Below, one piece after another: positions 37,124 to 47,500 of a stretch of DNA of 64,000 nt. The position numbers were made by a program, and so were the translations under genes. Source of the DNA: Apiospora phragmitis (lineage: Eukaryota; Ascomycota; Sordariomycetes; Amphisphaeriales; Apiosporaceae); NCBI GenBank assembly GCA_038363925.1, contig JAQQWL010000011.1, positions 8,494,001 to 8,558,000 of the forward strand, read 5' to 3'. The stretch's first letter is position 1. Each line of letters begins with the position of its first letter. A model generated the notes under the pieces. That model had not been told where the DNA came from. It saw only the letters and a program-made list of their open reading frames with translations, and searched no databases.

Positions 37124-38416
37124 ATGGCGCACGAATTCGCACCATTGAAGAATGATCTCATTCTGAGAACCGCCTGGGGTACAGCTCCCCGGTGAAAAAA
37201 AGAGTATGAATGACCTCTCGACTCAATGGCTGATACAGCGTCAACCCGCAGGTCAGGATGTCGAACGAGCACCTATATGGATCATGCGCCAAGGTCAGTC
37301 TCCGTGTCCATCCGTCTATGGACATACACAGCTGATCTCCTACTTTCTTTCCGGTGCAGCCGGCCGCTACCTGCCCGAATACCACGAAGCCAAGGACGGC
37401 CGCGACTTCTTCGAGTGCTGCCGCGACCCCGAGGTGGCCTCGACCCTGACGCTGCAGCCGATTGAGCGCTTCGCCGGCCTGATCGACGCCGCCATCATCT
37501 TCTCCGACATCCTCGTCATCCCCCAGGCCATGGGCATGGTCGTCGAGATGGTCGACAAGCTCGGCCCGCACTTCCCGGAGCCCCTGCGCAGCCCCGACGA
37601 CGGCCAGTACGAGCGCGTCCTGCAGAAGAAGGTCGACGTCGCCACCGAGCTTGATTATGTGTATAAATCCATCACCATGACGCGCAAGAAGCTCCAGGGC
37701 CGCGTCCCCCTCATCGGCTTCTGCGGCGCCCCCTGGACCCTTCTCTGCTACATGACCGAGGGCGGCGGCTCCAAGACGCACAAGGAGAGTAAGACGTGGA
37801 TCTACAAGTACCCGGAGGCCGCCAAGGCCCTACTGCAGAAGATCTCCGAGGTGTGTGTCGAGTACCTGGCGCTGCAGGTCCAGGCCGGCGCCCAGCTGAT
37901 CCAGGTCTTCGACTCCAACTCCGGAGAGCTGTCGCCATATACGTTCAAGACCTTCAGCGAGCCCTACCTGGCTTACATTGCGGAGCACCTCCCCAAGCGC
38001 CTCCAGGAGATGGGATTGGAGAGGTCCCGATGATCGTCTTCCCCAAGGGCGCGAACCATGCCATCGATTCGGTGTGCAATATTGGCTACAATGTCATTGG
38101 CCTGGACTGGGTTATCGATCCTGCCGAAGCCGTGAAGATCCGGGGAGACCGCAAGATTGTCTTCCAGGGCAACGCTGATCCCGGCATTCTCTACGGTTCC
38201 CATGAAAACATAACGGAAACCGTTGAGCATATGGTCAAGGGTTTTGGAGGGGGAAAGAAGGGTTGGATAGCGAATCTTGGCCACGGTAAACAAAACTCCC
38301 ACCCCTTGTCGGAGTATGAAATAGCTAACAGTCAAATTTCAGGTGTTACACCGTTCGTGAAACCGGACGATTTGAAGTTCTATCTATCAGAGGTTCAGCG
38401 ATGCTCCAAGCGGTGA
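37124..38416 (+). CDS. hem12: Uroporphyrinogen decarboxylase
   Basis: Exons 37124-37178, 37252-37293, 37360-38285 and 38343-38416. With one missing G restored near 38020 the product is 365 residues, the family's usual size. It converts uroporphyrinogen III to coproporphyrinogen III in cytosolic haem synthesis. Visible landmarks: [12 protein letters not shown], the Arg-containing [17 protein letters not shown] loop assembled from exons 1-3, [17 protein letters not shown] with the substrate-binding Asp, [13 protein letters not shown], and NLGHG with the conserved His, split by the last intron. The usual fungal FDSWAGELSP appears here as [10 protein letters not shown]. The last intron is 57 nt and open in frame. 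The short exon 2 (42 nt) was placed by homology and by GT/AG signals; the first two introns are 73 and 66 nt. It ends 62 bases from the convergent acetyltransferase gene. Confidence 0.93.
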
Positions 38417-38478
38417 CGGTCAGCGGATCCCCCGTCAGCCATGTTGCTGATGCGCACGGCTACTGTAGCTGGGAGATC

Positions 38479-39875
38479 TCACTTCATTGGGACAGTATCT
38501 AGGTCAATTATGCTCCTGTAATGTTATTAGACCTGTTAGAGAGTCTCCGCTACAAAGGCATAGATCGGCCCGGAAAATGTAAATAATCAAAACAAAAAGG
38601 AGAAAGCTAATGCTTACCAAGAGACGGTCCAGCCAATCTTGCCCCCCCAGACTCTTGCAGACCCCTTGACTGCTAGGATTATCTGCCGCAACTTCTGCAT
38701 AACATAACATACTATCATCACCGCCGTAGTCTTTGAGATGATCCCTTATAAGCTTAGCTGCAACGGCTTTAGCAAACCCTCGCCCATGGTAGGGCTCTTC
38801 ACAGTGGAGACTGCTCAATGAGGCGTGGGGCCTTATTTGTCGTATAGTATTCTTTAGAGAAAGGCAAGGCTAAGATCAGGGAGATAGGTAGCTGACTTAC
38901 CTAGAAAACACCATGAGATAAGGGTACCATTCTCCAGCATGATTGCGGTGCTGGGTAGTAGCTGGACTGTTCTCCTAGAAGATTCAGGGGGAGTGGGATA
39001 TATGTCAGCCCGAGCCTGTGCATAGTTATCTCTCCTCCATCCTTTTCCTTTCCTTCTTGACAGTTGTTCCTATCACTTAGGTACTTTCTCTCCCTCCCCC
39101 TATCATGACGACTGAATGTGCAATAGTTTTCAGAAAGAAACGAATAGCATCCACTTACTCCTTACGCGGCACGTCCGACCGACTCAGCACCAGCGGTATA
39201 TCCCCCTCTGCACCGACCCCCACCGCATCCCAGGCTCCAGCAACGTCGTCGCCTTGTCACTGCCCCCAGCAAGCGGCGGCAGCTCTCGCGCGTCCAGGAG
39301 CCACTTGTTGTACAAGCTGGCGTGCGAGAAGGCGATGCCGGCCTCGTCCCGCAGCGCCGTCCGCAACGCCTCGCTCAGCGTCCCGGCCAGGATGCAGGGG
39401 CCCAGCGGCGACGATTGGGCCGGCGTCGCGACGCACTCGTCGCGGATTCGGCGTGCGGCGCGGAGGAGGGATACGGCGTGGCGAAGGGCTTTTTTTCGTC
39501 TCCTCTCCTCCTCGTCGTTCATCTCATCGCCGCCGCAGCGTTCCAGCGTAGAATACATCCACATCTGTGTCTCGGGCCCGCGGGAAATGTCTAAGTACGC
39601 CGCCGTGAAAGGGTGATGACGGTGGTGGCCGTCTTCCGATGTGGCCCCTGCTTCCTCTAGACCGGCAGGAGAAACTGTAGTAGAAGAGAGCGCCACGTCG
39701 GACGCGTAGAGGATGCGGGCATGCTCGGTGACGCCCCGGGGAACTTTGTGAACTTCAGCCGGCGCAGCAGGGAGAGGGAGTGGGGGAGGTGCGCGGACAG
39801 GAGCCGGAGGAGAGCCTCCGGGGGTTGATGTGTGTAGGTCTCTACTCCGTCGTCGGCGCCGCGAGGATTGGACAT
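38479..39875 (-). CDS. GNAT-family N-acetyltransferase (FR47-like), four exons
   Basis: Exons 39875-39159, 38974-38901, 38831-38618 and 38515-38479; all donors are GTAAG(T/C). Four indels must be allowed: a missing base near 39728, one missing in the G5 run at 39202-39206, one missing near 38829 and one extra in the G7 run at 38642-38648 (bases as read on the minus strand). The result is 347 residues in one frame. N-terminus: MSNPRGADDGVETYTHQPPE, then HLPHSLSLLRRLKF. The acyl-CoA-binding core is in exons 2-3: LLPSTAIMLENGTLISWCFL, LHCEEPYHGRGFAKAVAAKL (the GRGFAKA loop is the GNAT motif A), then QGVCKSLGGKIGWTVSW and WSIIDLDTV. This resembles the FR47-like/glycine-acyltransferase-like group in filamentous fungi; the substrate is unknown. 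A low-complexity Glu/Arg/Lys stretch sits in the middle. Confidence 0.8.
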
Positions 39876-40618
39876 GATTATATAAGTAGGGTATCTAAAA
39901 TGGCAGGTAGGTAGGTAAGTAGATGTACTGGGGTTTTTTTTTCCTACGCTGGAAACATTTAGCGACCTCTTGGCTCTTTCTCTTTTTATATACTACACAC
40001 CAAGAGAGAGGGTGTGCCTGGGAGTGTGAGGCGAGAGAAGGAGGCGCATCTATTTTGTTTAGAAGTAGCCTCGGCTCCTGTCACAGGCCAGACTCCCTTC
40101 AAAGCCAAATAGGGTATATGTATTTGGCCCGTCATAGATAAATAACCCCGTGAGACTGACTGAGGAGTATGAGATTCTCTGTAATAACATGACAAGTCGT
40201 TTCTTGGTTATCGTCAAATGGGATTGTCAATCCAATCAGAAACCGCCTTGCCAAAAAGACATCTGATTTCAACAAAGCTCTTATCAACAAAAACCCCAAC
40301 TCCATGCCCGGAAGAGCACTTCAAAAAAACCCAACCTACATCCAACCCCCGCCCCTTTTGGTATATGTCGTAACGTGCAAGAAAAAAGAAAACCCGACCA
40401 GAAACCCGAACACAGAGACGCCCCTTGATTTGAATGAAAAAAGGTAGGATATTCGTATCGCATCGTGTCACACTGCATCGCCTAATATCTTTCCGCCACC
40501 CTACCGTCATATTGGATCGCAACCCCTTCCCACATTCTCTCCTAACTTGAGCAGCCGAGAAGGAAAGGGTATGCCAGGCCAATCAGGGTAGCTTGGCTTC
40601 AAACCTTCCTCTTCTTCT
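39876..40618. other. Intergenic region between two minus-strand genes
   Basis: Contains GGTAGGTAGGTAAG (about 39903-39917), a T8 run near 39935 and A-rich tracts (40320-40440). It should include the promoter of the acetyltransferase gene and the 3' end of the DUF3602-like gene. No gene seen. Confidence 0.5.
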
Positions 40619-41181
40619 TCATGCCTTCTTCCCAAAAAGCCACTCCTTGCCCTTGGCGGCCAGGGTGCCGTCGGGGCTCTTGGTGCGCTTAACCGCTTCT
40701 TCGCCCTCGGCCTTCTTGACCTCCTTGACCTCCGGTATCTCGGGGCTGCCCAGCTTGACGACGTTGGCGGCGCCGCCTCGGCCGACGTGCGCGATCCCGT
40801 CGCTCTTCTGTCGCTCCACGACACTGAAGGGGAAGAAGAGGGGTGCATGTTAGCCATGGGTGTTCTCTCATCAAGTACCGTCTGAGTGTTCTTCAATGAT
40901 GGCTGCGCAGGCGCGTGCGTCGCGAAGAAAGGCGAGACAAGGTGTGGGAGGAGGGGGGGCGCCAAACACTTACGGCTCGACGTCCTGGAGGGCCCGGGTC
41001 TGGCGGGGTCCTTGTTGGTGCGCATGTTGCCCGAGCCGCCGCGGCCGGTCGTGACGACCGTGTGCTTCAGCGTGGGCGTCTCGAGGTCCTTGGTCTGGAT
41101 CTTGGGGGAGTTGGAGGCGTCACTGATGTTGCCTGCGCCCCCGCGGCCGGTGGATGTGAATTGCTGTTGTTGTTGCGACAT
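40619..41181 (-). CDS. DUF3602-like TGRGG-repeat protein
   Basis: Exons 41181-40974 and 40823-40619 (intron GTAAGT to CTTCAG, 149 nt). One missing base in the GGGG run at 41004-41007 restores the frame and gives 137 residues. The protein is built of repeated glycine motifs: STGRGGAGN, TTGRGGSGN and HVGRGGAAN, separated by polar charged sequence, and ends AAKGKEWLFGKKA. This layout is that of small fungal proteins in the DUF3602 family, which have no established biochemical function. A Lys/Glu-rich segment (EVKEVKKAEGEEAVKR) precedes the C-terminus. It has no membrane segment or signal peptide and is likely disordered. Upstream is a long GTC run. Confidence 0.85.
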
Positions 41182-41228
41182 GGTGGGGTGCTTATGATGC
41201 GGTGGTCTAAAGAATGAGTGTTTTGCTT

Positions 41229-41267
<39 letters not shown>
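41229..41267. repeat. GTC trinucleotide microsatellite
   Basis: Thirteen uninterrupted GTC units, 47 bases upstream of the start of the DUF3602-like gene, so probably in its 5' leader or promoter. It is the longest perfect microsatellite I see in the window and a likely length-polymorphic marker. Confidence 0.95.
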
Positions 41268-41269
<2 letters not shown>

Positions 41270-42760
41270 CGAAACCCTTCTCGTCGATTTCTATGAGACA
41301 AGCGGCAAAGTTTGCTACAATAACAGAAAAGAAAAGAAAAGAGTTGGCGCAGTATGCAGTTTAGTCTAGCTCTACCTACTAGGTGGGTGTAGATATGTCC
41401 TAGAATGTTAGGTTAGTCGTAGATAGAGCGTGCCTAGGTGGATAATGTAATCACGTCACAAGGCTTGTGACCCGACCCGGGTTGGGTTTTATTTTGGCAG
41501 CACCAGTCTGACTGGAAATAGCGGGGACTTAAAGGGTATGACGATACATGATCTCCAGGTCTGTAAACGAAAACAAGTAATAGTAAACAAGTCCTCGAAT
41601 AAGGGTCTTGGATGGATTCTTGATTTAAGGTTTGGGCTGGAGAAGCAGACAAATCCTGCCCGGGATGCTGCTTTTACCACGCACAATAAACTCGGTGATC
41701 TTTCCCTCCCTTGCCGCATACTATGTACGTATTACAATTGTGTTGCCCGACCATTGAACTTCTGCGTGCTGGGAAGATATGGTGTTGTTCACATACTCAT
41801 CCCATGTAACCTACTACCCAATGCCAGTCACGAGTCACAGTCATCGCGACTAGTCTGAACAGCCTACTCGTAGCCCCGTCCTACAGCAGCCCCATCGCTC
41901 ATCGCCCATCCTCTCGCCCAACTTATCGAGGGAATCTTTTCATTGCTAACAAGACTTTCTCTTCACTCTCTCCTTCTCCTTGTCTCCCCCCTTCCGGCCG
42001 CGGAAGAGGGAAGGACGGACAATGACCCCGCCAGCGCAGGGCGACGAACCGGTTAAGCGAGATCCGAGTTACGAAGACGTAATGAAAACGCCCTGGGCCA
42101 GCGATTTAGAACACACCAAGAGGGACTAAGCCGACACTACCCCCTCCAGGAAAAGGAAAAGGAGGCATTCGCCATCGATGGTGCCATCCATTCATTCAAT
42201 TCCCTGCCCCAATGACTTTAAGCAGATGTCCTCTTGGTCGTCGATCAGAACAGCCTCGAGGCAACATCTGGCGATGCCGGCCGTTGCCTGATAGGTTATG
42301 GGTTAGCTGATGGATATAGATGCAAAAATCCCTTGTGCAATCAATTGTGGCTTCAATGGATCTACGTTGGTTATTCGCCTGTAGATATCAACAGCGCGGA
42401 AGCTCCAATTGATGAGATCCAGCCACCTTCGTAACATAATCTATCCAGCATAGCTCAGGATCGATAGTCAGCGTAGTATACATGTTGTTTACCCTATCCT
42501 GATTGGCTGGGACCATCTTCGATCATCATATCCAACCACATGCTGACACACGTGACATGAATTTTTCCTTTGGAAGGGTTCAATATCATTATCGCTTCTC
42601 CATGAGTATGTACATTCGTCAGGATGAGTCTAATAACTTCCACCGAGTGACAACAGCCGACTTTAGAGTGATGTTGGGAGCAGCTTGACATAATTTATAC
42701 AGGGCATGCGTGCGACACTGCCAACGCCCTTTTCAATCCGAGCCGAGTAGCTCAATGCCC
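41268..42760. other. Intergenic region with one possible small ORF
   Basis: Lies between the DUF3602-like gene start and the velB stop. Apart from the candidate 35-codon frame at 42022-42129 with a pyrimidine-rich leader, I see no gene. The segment 42200-42760 is ordinary in composition and should hold the velB 3' untranslated region. Confidence 0.45.
42022..42129 (+). CDS. Possible 35-residue small protein
   Basis: An ATG at 42022 follows about 80 bases of CT-rich sequence of the kind that precedes fungal start codons, and opens a frame reading MTPPAQGDEPVKRDPSY, then EDVMKTPWASDLEHTKRD, then stop. Its composition is polar and soluble, with no transmembrane segment. I do not recognise a family. 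It could be a genuine small protein, the first exon of a gene broken by an indel, or chance. In a neighbouring frame the sequence stays open to about 42213 (AFAIDGAIHSFNSLPQ), which leaves a frameshifted longer product possible. Confidence 0.3.
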   Translation: MTPPAQGDEPVKRDPSYEDVMKTPWASDLEHTKRD

Positions 42761-44306
42761 TCAGTCATCATCCTCTTCATCAGACCCCTTGCCTCGTTTG
42801 GCCTTGCCATCAGCACCCTCCTTCCGAATAGGAATCTTGATGCCCTGAGTTGCAAAGCATTTGCTCAGGTAGGTGCTTTCGCAGACTCCGGGGAACTTCT
42901 TGGCGCTGTAGACTTGGAAAGGATCGCTGAAACACTGAGCGAGGACGGGGGCTTTTCCTTGGTTGACGCGCTGGGGATCACTAGTCGAAGCATCGCCTAC
43001 CGTGCCAGGGATTCCCACGCTGGTAAAGGAGAATCGCAGACTGCGCCTGGTTGTTAGTGACTGTGCAGAAGCGCGCGCTGGACTCGCTCAAACTTACCGG
43101 AAATAGCCCTCTGTCCGCACACTCAGATCTTGCAGAATAAACCAAATTCCGAACTTGTCCTCGGGATCCAACAGTCTGTTGGCACTTGTTACTAAGCTCC
43201 CTATGAGATTCCTCGTATACATCCCATTGGGCGGTGTGGCGAGGGAGTTCGCCCGTTGAGGCGTCAAGTCCTGGGGGTAGCGGCCTGCATAGCCGTTCTG
43301 CGACGGCACTGATTGCACGTTCGACGGGACAGGATACTGACCCACGTGCCCTTGGTACGTGTAGCCATCTGGCAGGTCATCATTAGCATACAGGTTCGTA
43401 TTTTCACCAAAAGGGGCCTATTTACTTGGTGCTTGGCCATACCCGTGGCCGTATTGCTCACCGCCATAATTGGAAGGAGGTTGCGATGGTGCCGCGAACC
43501 CTTGGCGGACCATTCCTGGGTAGGTATCATAGGACGGGCCCCCTTCCTGCAACTCTCTAAACGATTGTTGTGTTGTTGAAGAGATAGACGGTGAGTTCTG
43601 CGAATGCTTGACCACGTTGACTTCCTTAAGGCCATTCCACGACCATAAATCCACGACAGAATGAACATCTGGTGCTCGACATCGCTGTAATAGCATTAGT
43701 ATTTGTATCAGAACTTCCAACGCGGATCAGACCACAGAGAGGTAAGCTGAGCTACTCACTTGCTGCTGACTTCCCTGCCCGTCGTCTTATCAATGACCTG
43801 AAGACGAATGCAGGGTGGCGGCGTAATCGGCCGCCGATCTTTATCACCGAAGCCGCACATGCGGGCACGCTGAGGCTGCTGCACGCAGACCAGCTTATAC
43901 TTCCACTTTGAATCTTCCTTCTCCGTCGACATGGGGCGCGCATGATCAGCCAGGTTTTGTATATCCTCGTTGACGCTCTTGGTGTTTTCGGATAAGGCGC
44001 GTAAGGAGATCCGAGGTCCTTCGGGTATAGGGCCGTTTCCGTTCTGGGGGCGATCGAGGACGCTTGGCATCGGTCCTGCACATACTCGGTACGGGTAGGA
44101 GGCAGATGCGGGTGCGGGCGCGGAGGACCGGAGTAGTACTGTGGATAGGCGTGATGGGGGCCTGGGAGACTGTGCTGCAAAGGCTCATGTGAAGGCGGAG
44201 GATGGTGCGAATATTGGCCGGGGCCTGGCGGCGGTGCCTGGCCTGCCATGTGGTGCGGCGGCGGGTGATGCCCGTGGTTGGGCGAGGGATATGGTTGGCT
44301 GCTCAT
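42761..44306 (-). CDS. velB: Velvet-domain developmental regulator VelB
   Basis: Exons 44306-43760, 43684-43426, 43368-43098 and 43040-42761 (introns 75, 57 and 57 nt). After restoring one base near 44075 and one near 43645 the protein is 452 residues. The N-terminus MSSQPYPSPNHGHHPPPHH is Pro/His-rich. The velvet domain opens with YKLVCVQQPQRARMCGFG, then RRPITPPPCIRLQV and DVEHQMFILSVDLW. It is split, as usual in VelB, by a disordered Tyr/Gly/Pro-rich insertion and resumes at MYTRNLIGSLVTSANRL, GIWFILQDLSVRTEGYF and DPFQVYSAKKFPGV, ending SKCFATQGIKIPIRK plus an acidic tail. VelB partners VeA and VosA in nuclear complexes that bind DNA and link light and development to secondary metabolism. 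A 42-bp repeat array lies directly upstream, and the frame upstream of the ATG is open to a GTG. Confidence 0.93.
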
Positions 44307-44361
44307 TATGTCTCGAGAGGGAGGCGCCACTGTTCTATTCTCGAGAGAAGGGCGTTTTGGA

Positions 44362-44525
44362 GGCGTTTCGTCCCGAGGGAACTCGGCAAAGGTCGTCTTG
44401 TAGGCGTTTTGTCCCGAGGGAGCTCGCCGAGGGTCGTTTTGCGGGCGTTCTGTCCCGAGGTGAACTCGCAGAAGGTCGTTCTGCAGGCGTTTCGTCCCGA
44501 GGGGAACTCGCCAAAGGTCGTTGCG
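44362..44525. repeat. Four 41-42 bp tandem repeats upstream of velB
   Basis: Units begin with GGCGTTTCGTCCCGAGG-like sequence at 44362, 44403, 44444 and 44486 on the plus strand and differ at several positions. Each has the imperfect palindrome CGAG-CTCG. On the minus strand each full 42-bp unit encodes 14 residues of the pattern RPxASSPRDxTPAK. The two 41-bp units look like 42-bp units lacking one C. If those bases are restored, the repeats are in frame with the velB ATG. They lie in the velB leader if 44306 is the start. Confidence 0.9.
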
Positions 44526-47500
44526 GCTCTATTGCGAACAGACCCGTGGGTTCAAGTTACTGCTGGGTGAGATGGATCAGCGTGATGCCGTGAAAGACTG
44601 GCACGCGGGGGGGATGCCGACGAGTATGAGCAAAGTGTGAATGACGGATATGCGTAGAGTGTAAACCGGGATGACAGAATAAAGATGAGATGGAGTGGCA
44701 GCTTACCTATTTATACGGTGGCCTTGAGGACCGGAGTTGAGCGATGCGGCGGAAGGTTCAGCTGATAAGAGCTCTTAAGTTTCCTATCGCAGAACGTACT
44801 TTGACAGTAGGTAGCTGCTTTCAGGGTTCCGCAAAGCGTATTATATGGGACTGGCTTCTGAACGAGATGGGAAGAGGCACAAGTCCTCCTGAAAGCAGAT
44901 GAGAGGAATTGAGAAGGCGGTAGACCATAAACACCGGCCGGACAAGAAGAAACAAACCCCCCTCAAAAAAAACCAAAGAGCACCTGACGTCAAGCCAACA
45001 AAGTCGATATGTACTGAAGGCAAGTACGGAGTAAGCACCCAGAAGATGGCAGCTTAGAACTGAGGGTGTAGGTTGTTTTTTAGTGGTAGAGGTGAGACAA
45101 AAGATTTATCTTAATGCATATGGGTACAATGATGTGAGGCTGGGGGAGGCGCAACTTTATTTCTTCCCTCTTGCTTCTTCTGCTTCTGCGCGGTTCAGCA
45201 CGCAACACACCGCGACGTAACGTACCAGGAACGCAATGCAGTGGGCGGGCGAGTGGTAAGCTGGTAGATGCCAACCCAGAGCGCCGAATCAAGATGGGGA
45301 TTCAGTGGTATTTCGGGAGTGGGAGGACTAGCAGGAAAAGGTTGGTTCGTTCGTACAGGCAGTTTCATTAAGTAGCACATAGCAGTACCATACATACGGG
45401 CAGTACATTACATAACAGGGCCTCTGGTTACCGTTAGAATGGAGACGCGGTAGACGGGGACGAGGGGCAGCCGACAGGGAACAGGGGACCTGACAGAGCC
45501 CAAATCGTTCGGTCCCTCCCACTTTAAAAAGGCCGTTACAGCAATTGCAAGTTGTACCTCGAATCCTCTCGTTGGATCACCGCCGACTTCAAGATTGGAG
45601 TCGGATAGCACTAATTACGTGGTGACATCGAATTATAAACCGCCCATCGGGACCAACCTACAATCTCTATACTGTAGTGGAACAGCCGCCTACAATGGAA
45701 GTCGTAGTCGTATAGTGGGATAACAGTGTCAGTGACTGCTAGGGCAAGCAGGCGCCATTCGCTACACTGGACCCTTAACACCTCTTGGTACTGTACATGA
45801 TCACTGACTCCGTCATTCTTACCCTCGGCTACACGAATCATTTCGCCTGCAGTATCGTGGCTGCTCGTTTTGCCGGAGCGAGGGAGCCGGTATATTGAGC
45901 GCTTCCTATATGCTGAGAGTAGGTGGGTATACTGACTAGAGTGCTATTGCTAAGTATGTACCTATCTACGACGAAGCGAAGGGCAGCGCAGCGCTGAATC
46001 AACAAGTTTTCCCAACGCCCCGTCTCCGTCCCAATCCAGTCGCCAATCTTGTCATTTCCCCAATGGCTATTCAGCTATCCGATCAGAGAAAAGAGATTGA
46101 CGTTCCCAAAAAGCTCATGCTGCACACGTGCGGGTCTGTCGAAATCCTATCACAGGCCGCGACGTCGAAGCTCCAAGTTTGGTACGGGGCCCAATACCGG
46201 TGTCAACTGCAGCCCACATCTGCACTGCAAACCATGGATGCGATGTCAAGGACCAGTGGAATCGAATGAAAACCTCGAGTCGCTCTCCACTGCCTACCTA
46301 CCCAGGGGGGGAGGGGCTTATCTTGTCTTATTGTTTTCTGCGACGCGACAAGAATAGTCAGTCCTACATACAGTCGGGAGCTATCTTAAATTGTGACAGC
46401 AGATGCTATTTATTACCTTCCTAGGTAGAAAGCTCACGACGGGAAGGATTTGGGGGGACAAGCTGGCGGCATCCGAGATTGGCACTTGGCAGCTGCCAAT
46501 GATGCGCGGGTTTCATACCAAAGCCAGTCTAGCCCCCTGGTCCTGGATGGTCCTGGATGGCTATCCCACATATCCCACAGCTATCGTGGCTAACCCCCTG
46601 GCCGGAATGTGGGCAGAGATTTGCGTTAAGCGCGAATCACTGCGACTGTTTATCGCCATCTGCTTTACCCATGGCGACCGAACCAAAAAGCCACGAGGTG
46701 GTGAACTTCTCTGGCAGTATCCATGACTTTGGTTCGAGGCTATGCTTCCGAGTGACAACAAATGAACCGAGGTCGGATTGTATTTGACGGTATGCAAATT
46801 GAGATGGGCGGCCAACATCGTATTTCCGCCCCCCACCATGCCGGACGACGAACCTACCTAATGTAGCATTCACTGTGTGCCTCTTCTGGGCGGATTGGTA
46901 AATTTACCATAGAGCTCGACGTTGTTGTGCCCAAATAAAGACACATCAAGCGTTCCTAATCTCGGCCCTATTCTGCAGCTTTCAAGACGAAAGCGGCAAG
47001 CCCAACTCCTCCCGTACGACGACGCCAACACCGACAGCGCCGAGCGTCTAAAGGTTAGCGGGATAGCAAACATGGGGTGGCGGCGTCCAACTTATATCCG
47101 GGAGCACTCGGGCCGGAGGCAGCAAGCATGGGCTAGAAAGCAGGGGCAAGAACGCCATGTGTCAGCCTTCATTCAGCTCTGCAGCTGTGGCGGCACGTCA
47201 AAGACGCCCGGGGAGAAGACTCCCAGGTTTGATGGCCACTTTAGCCCCGAGTTCAATAATAAGATAGTGATATAAGGCGGTACTGTAGGATGTCTGCACA
47301 GTCTGCACCCCCAGTTTCCAACTGCGTTCCCGATGTATCGTGCTCCATGGGGTACAGACCGGGCACCGTCTATCTCCAAGGGCACGCCACTGGCGAGAGA
47401 AAGAGGCATGCCTTGTGCTGCATGTAACGGAAAGGGATTGCCGACCCACGTTTCTTCAGATCGATGATAGCTAGATTGTAACCTAGATGGGATGGAAGCA

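Noticed and set aside
38975..39015. Alternative upstream acceptor at 39016 for acetyltransferase exon 2
   Set aside because: It breaks the total reading frame; the acceptor before 38974 (CTTCTAG) joins KE to RTVQLLPSTAI and restores divisibility by three.
44141..44593. Plus-strand 150-codon ORF with 14-residue repeats (FVPRELAEGR type)
   Set aside because: It is the reverse strand of the velB 5' end and its repeat array; the minus strand carries the conserved gene.
46671..46787. 38-codon frame MATEPKSHEVVNFSGSI
   Set aside because: Coding-like composition but no recognisable family, no leader pattern and no joinable exon downstream.
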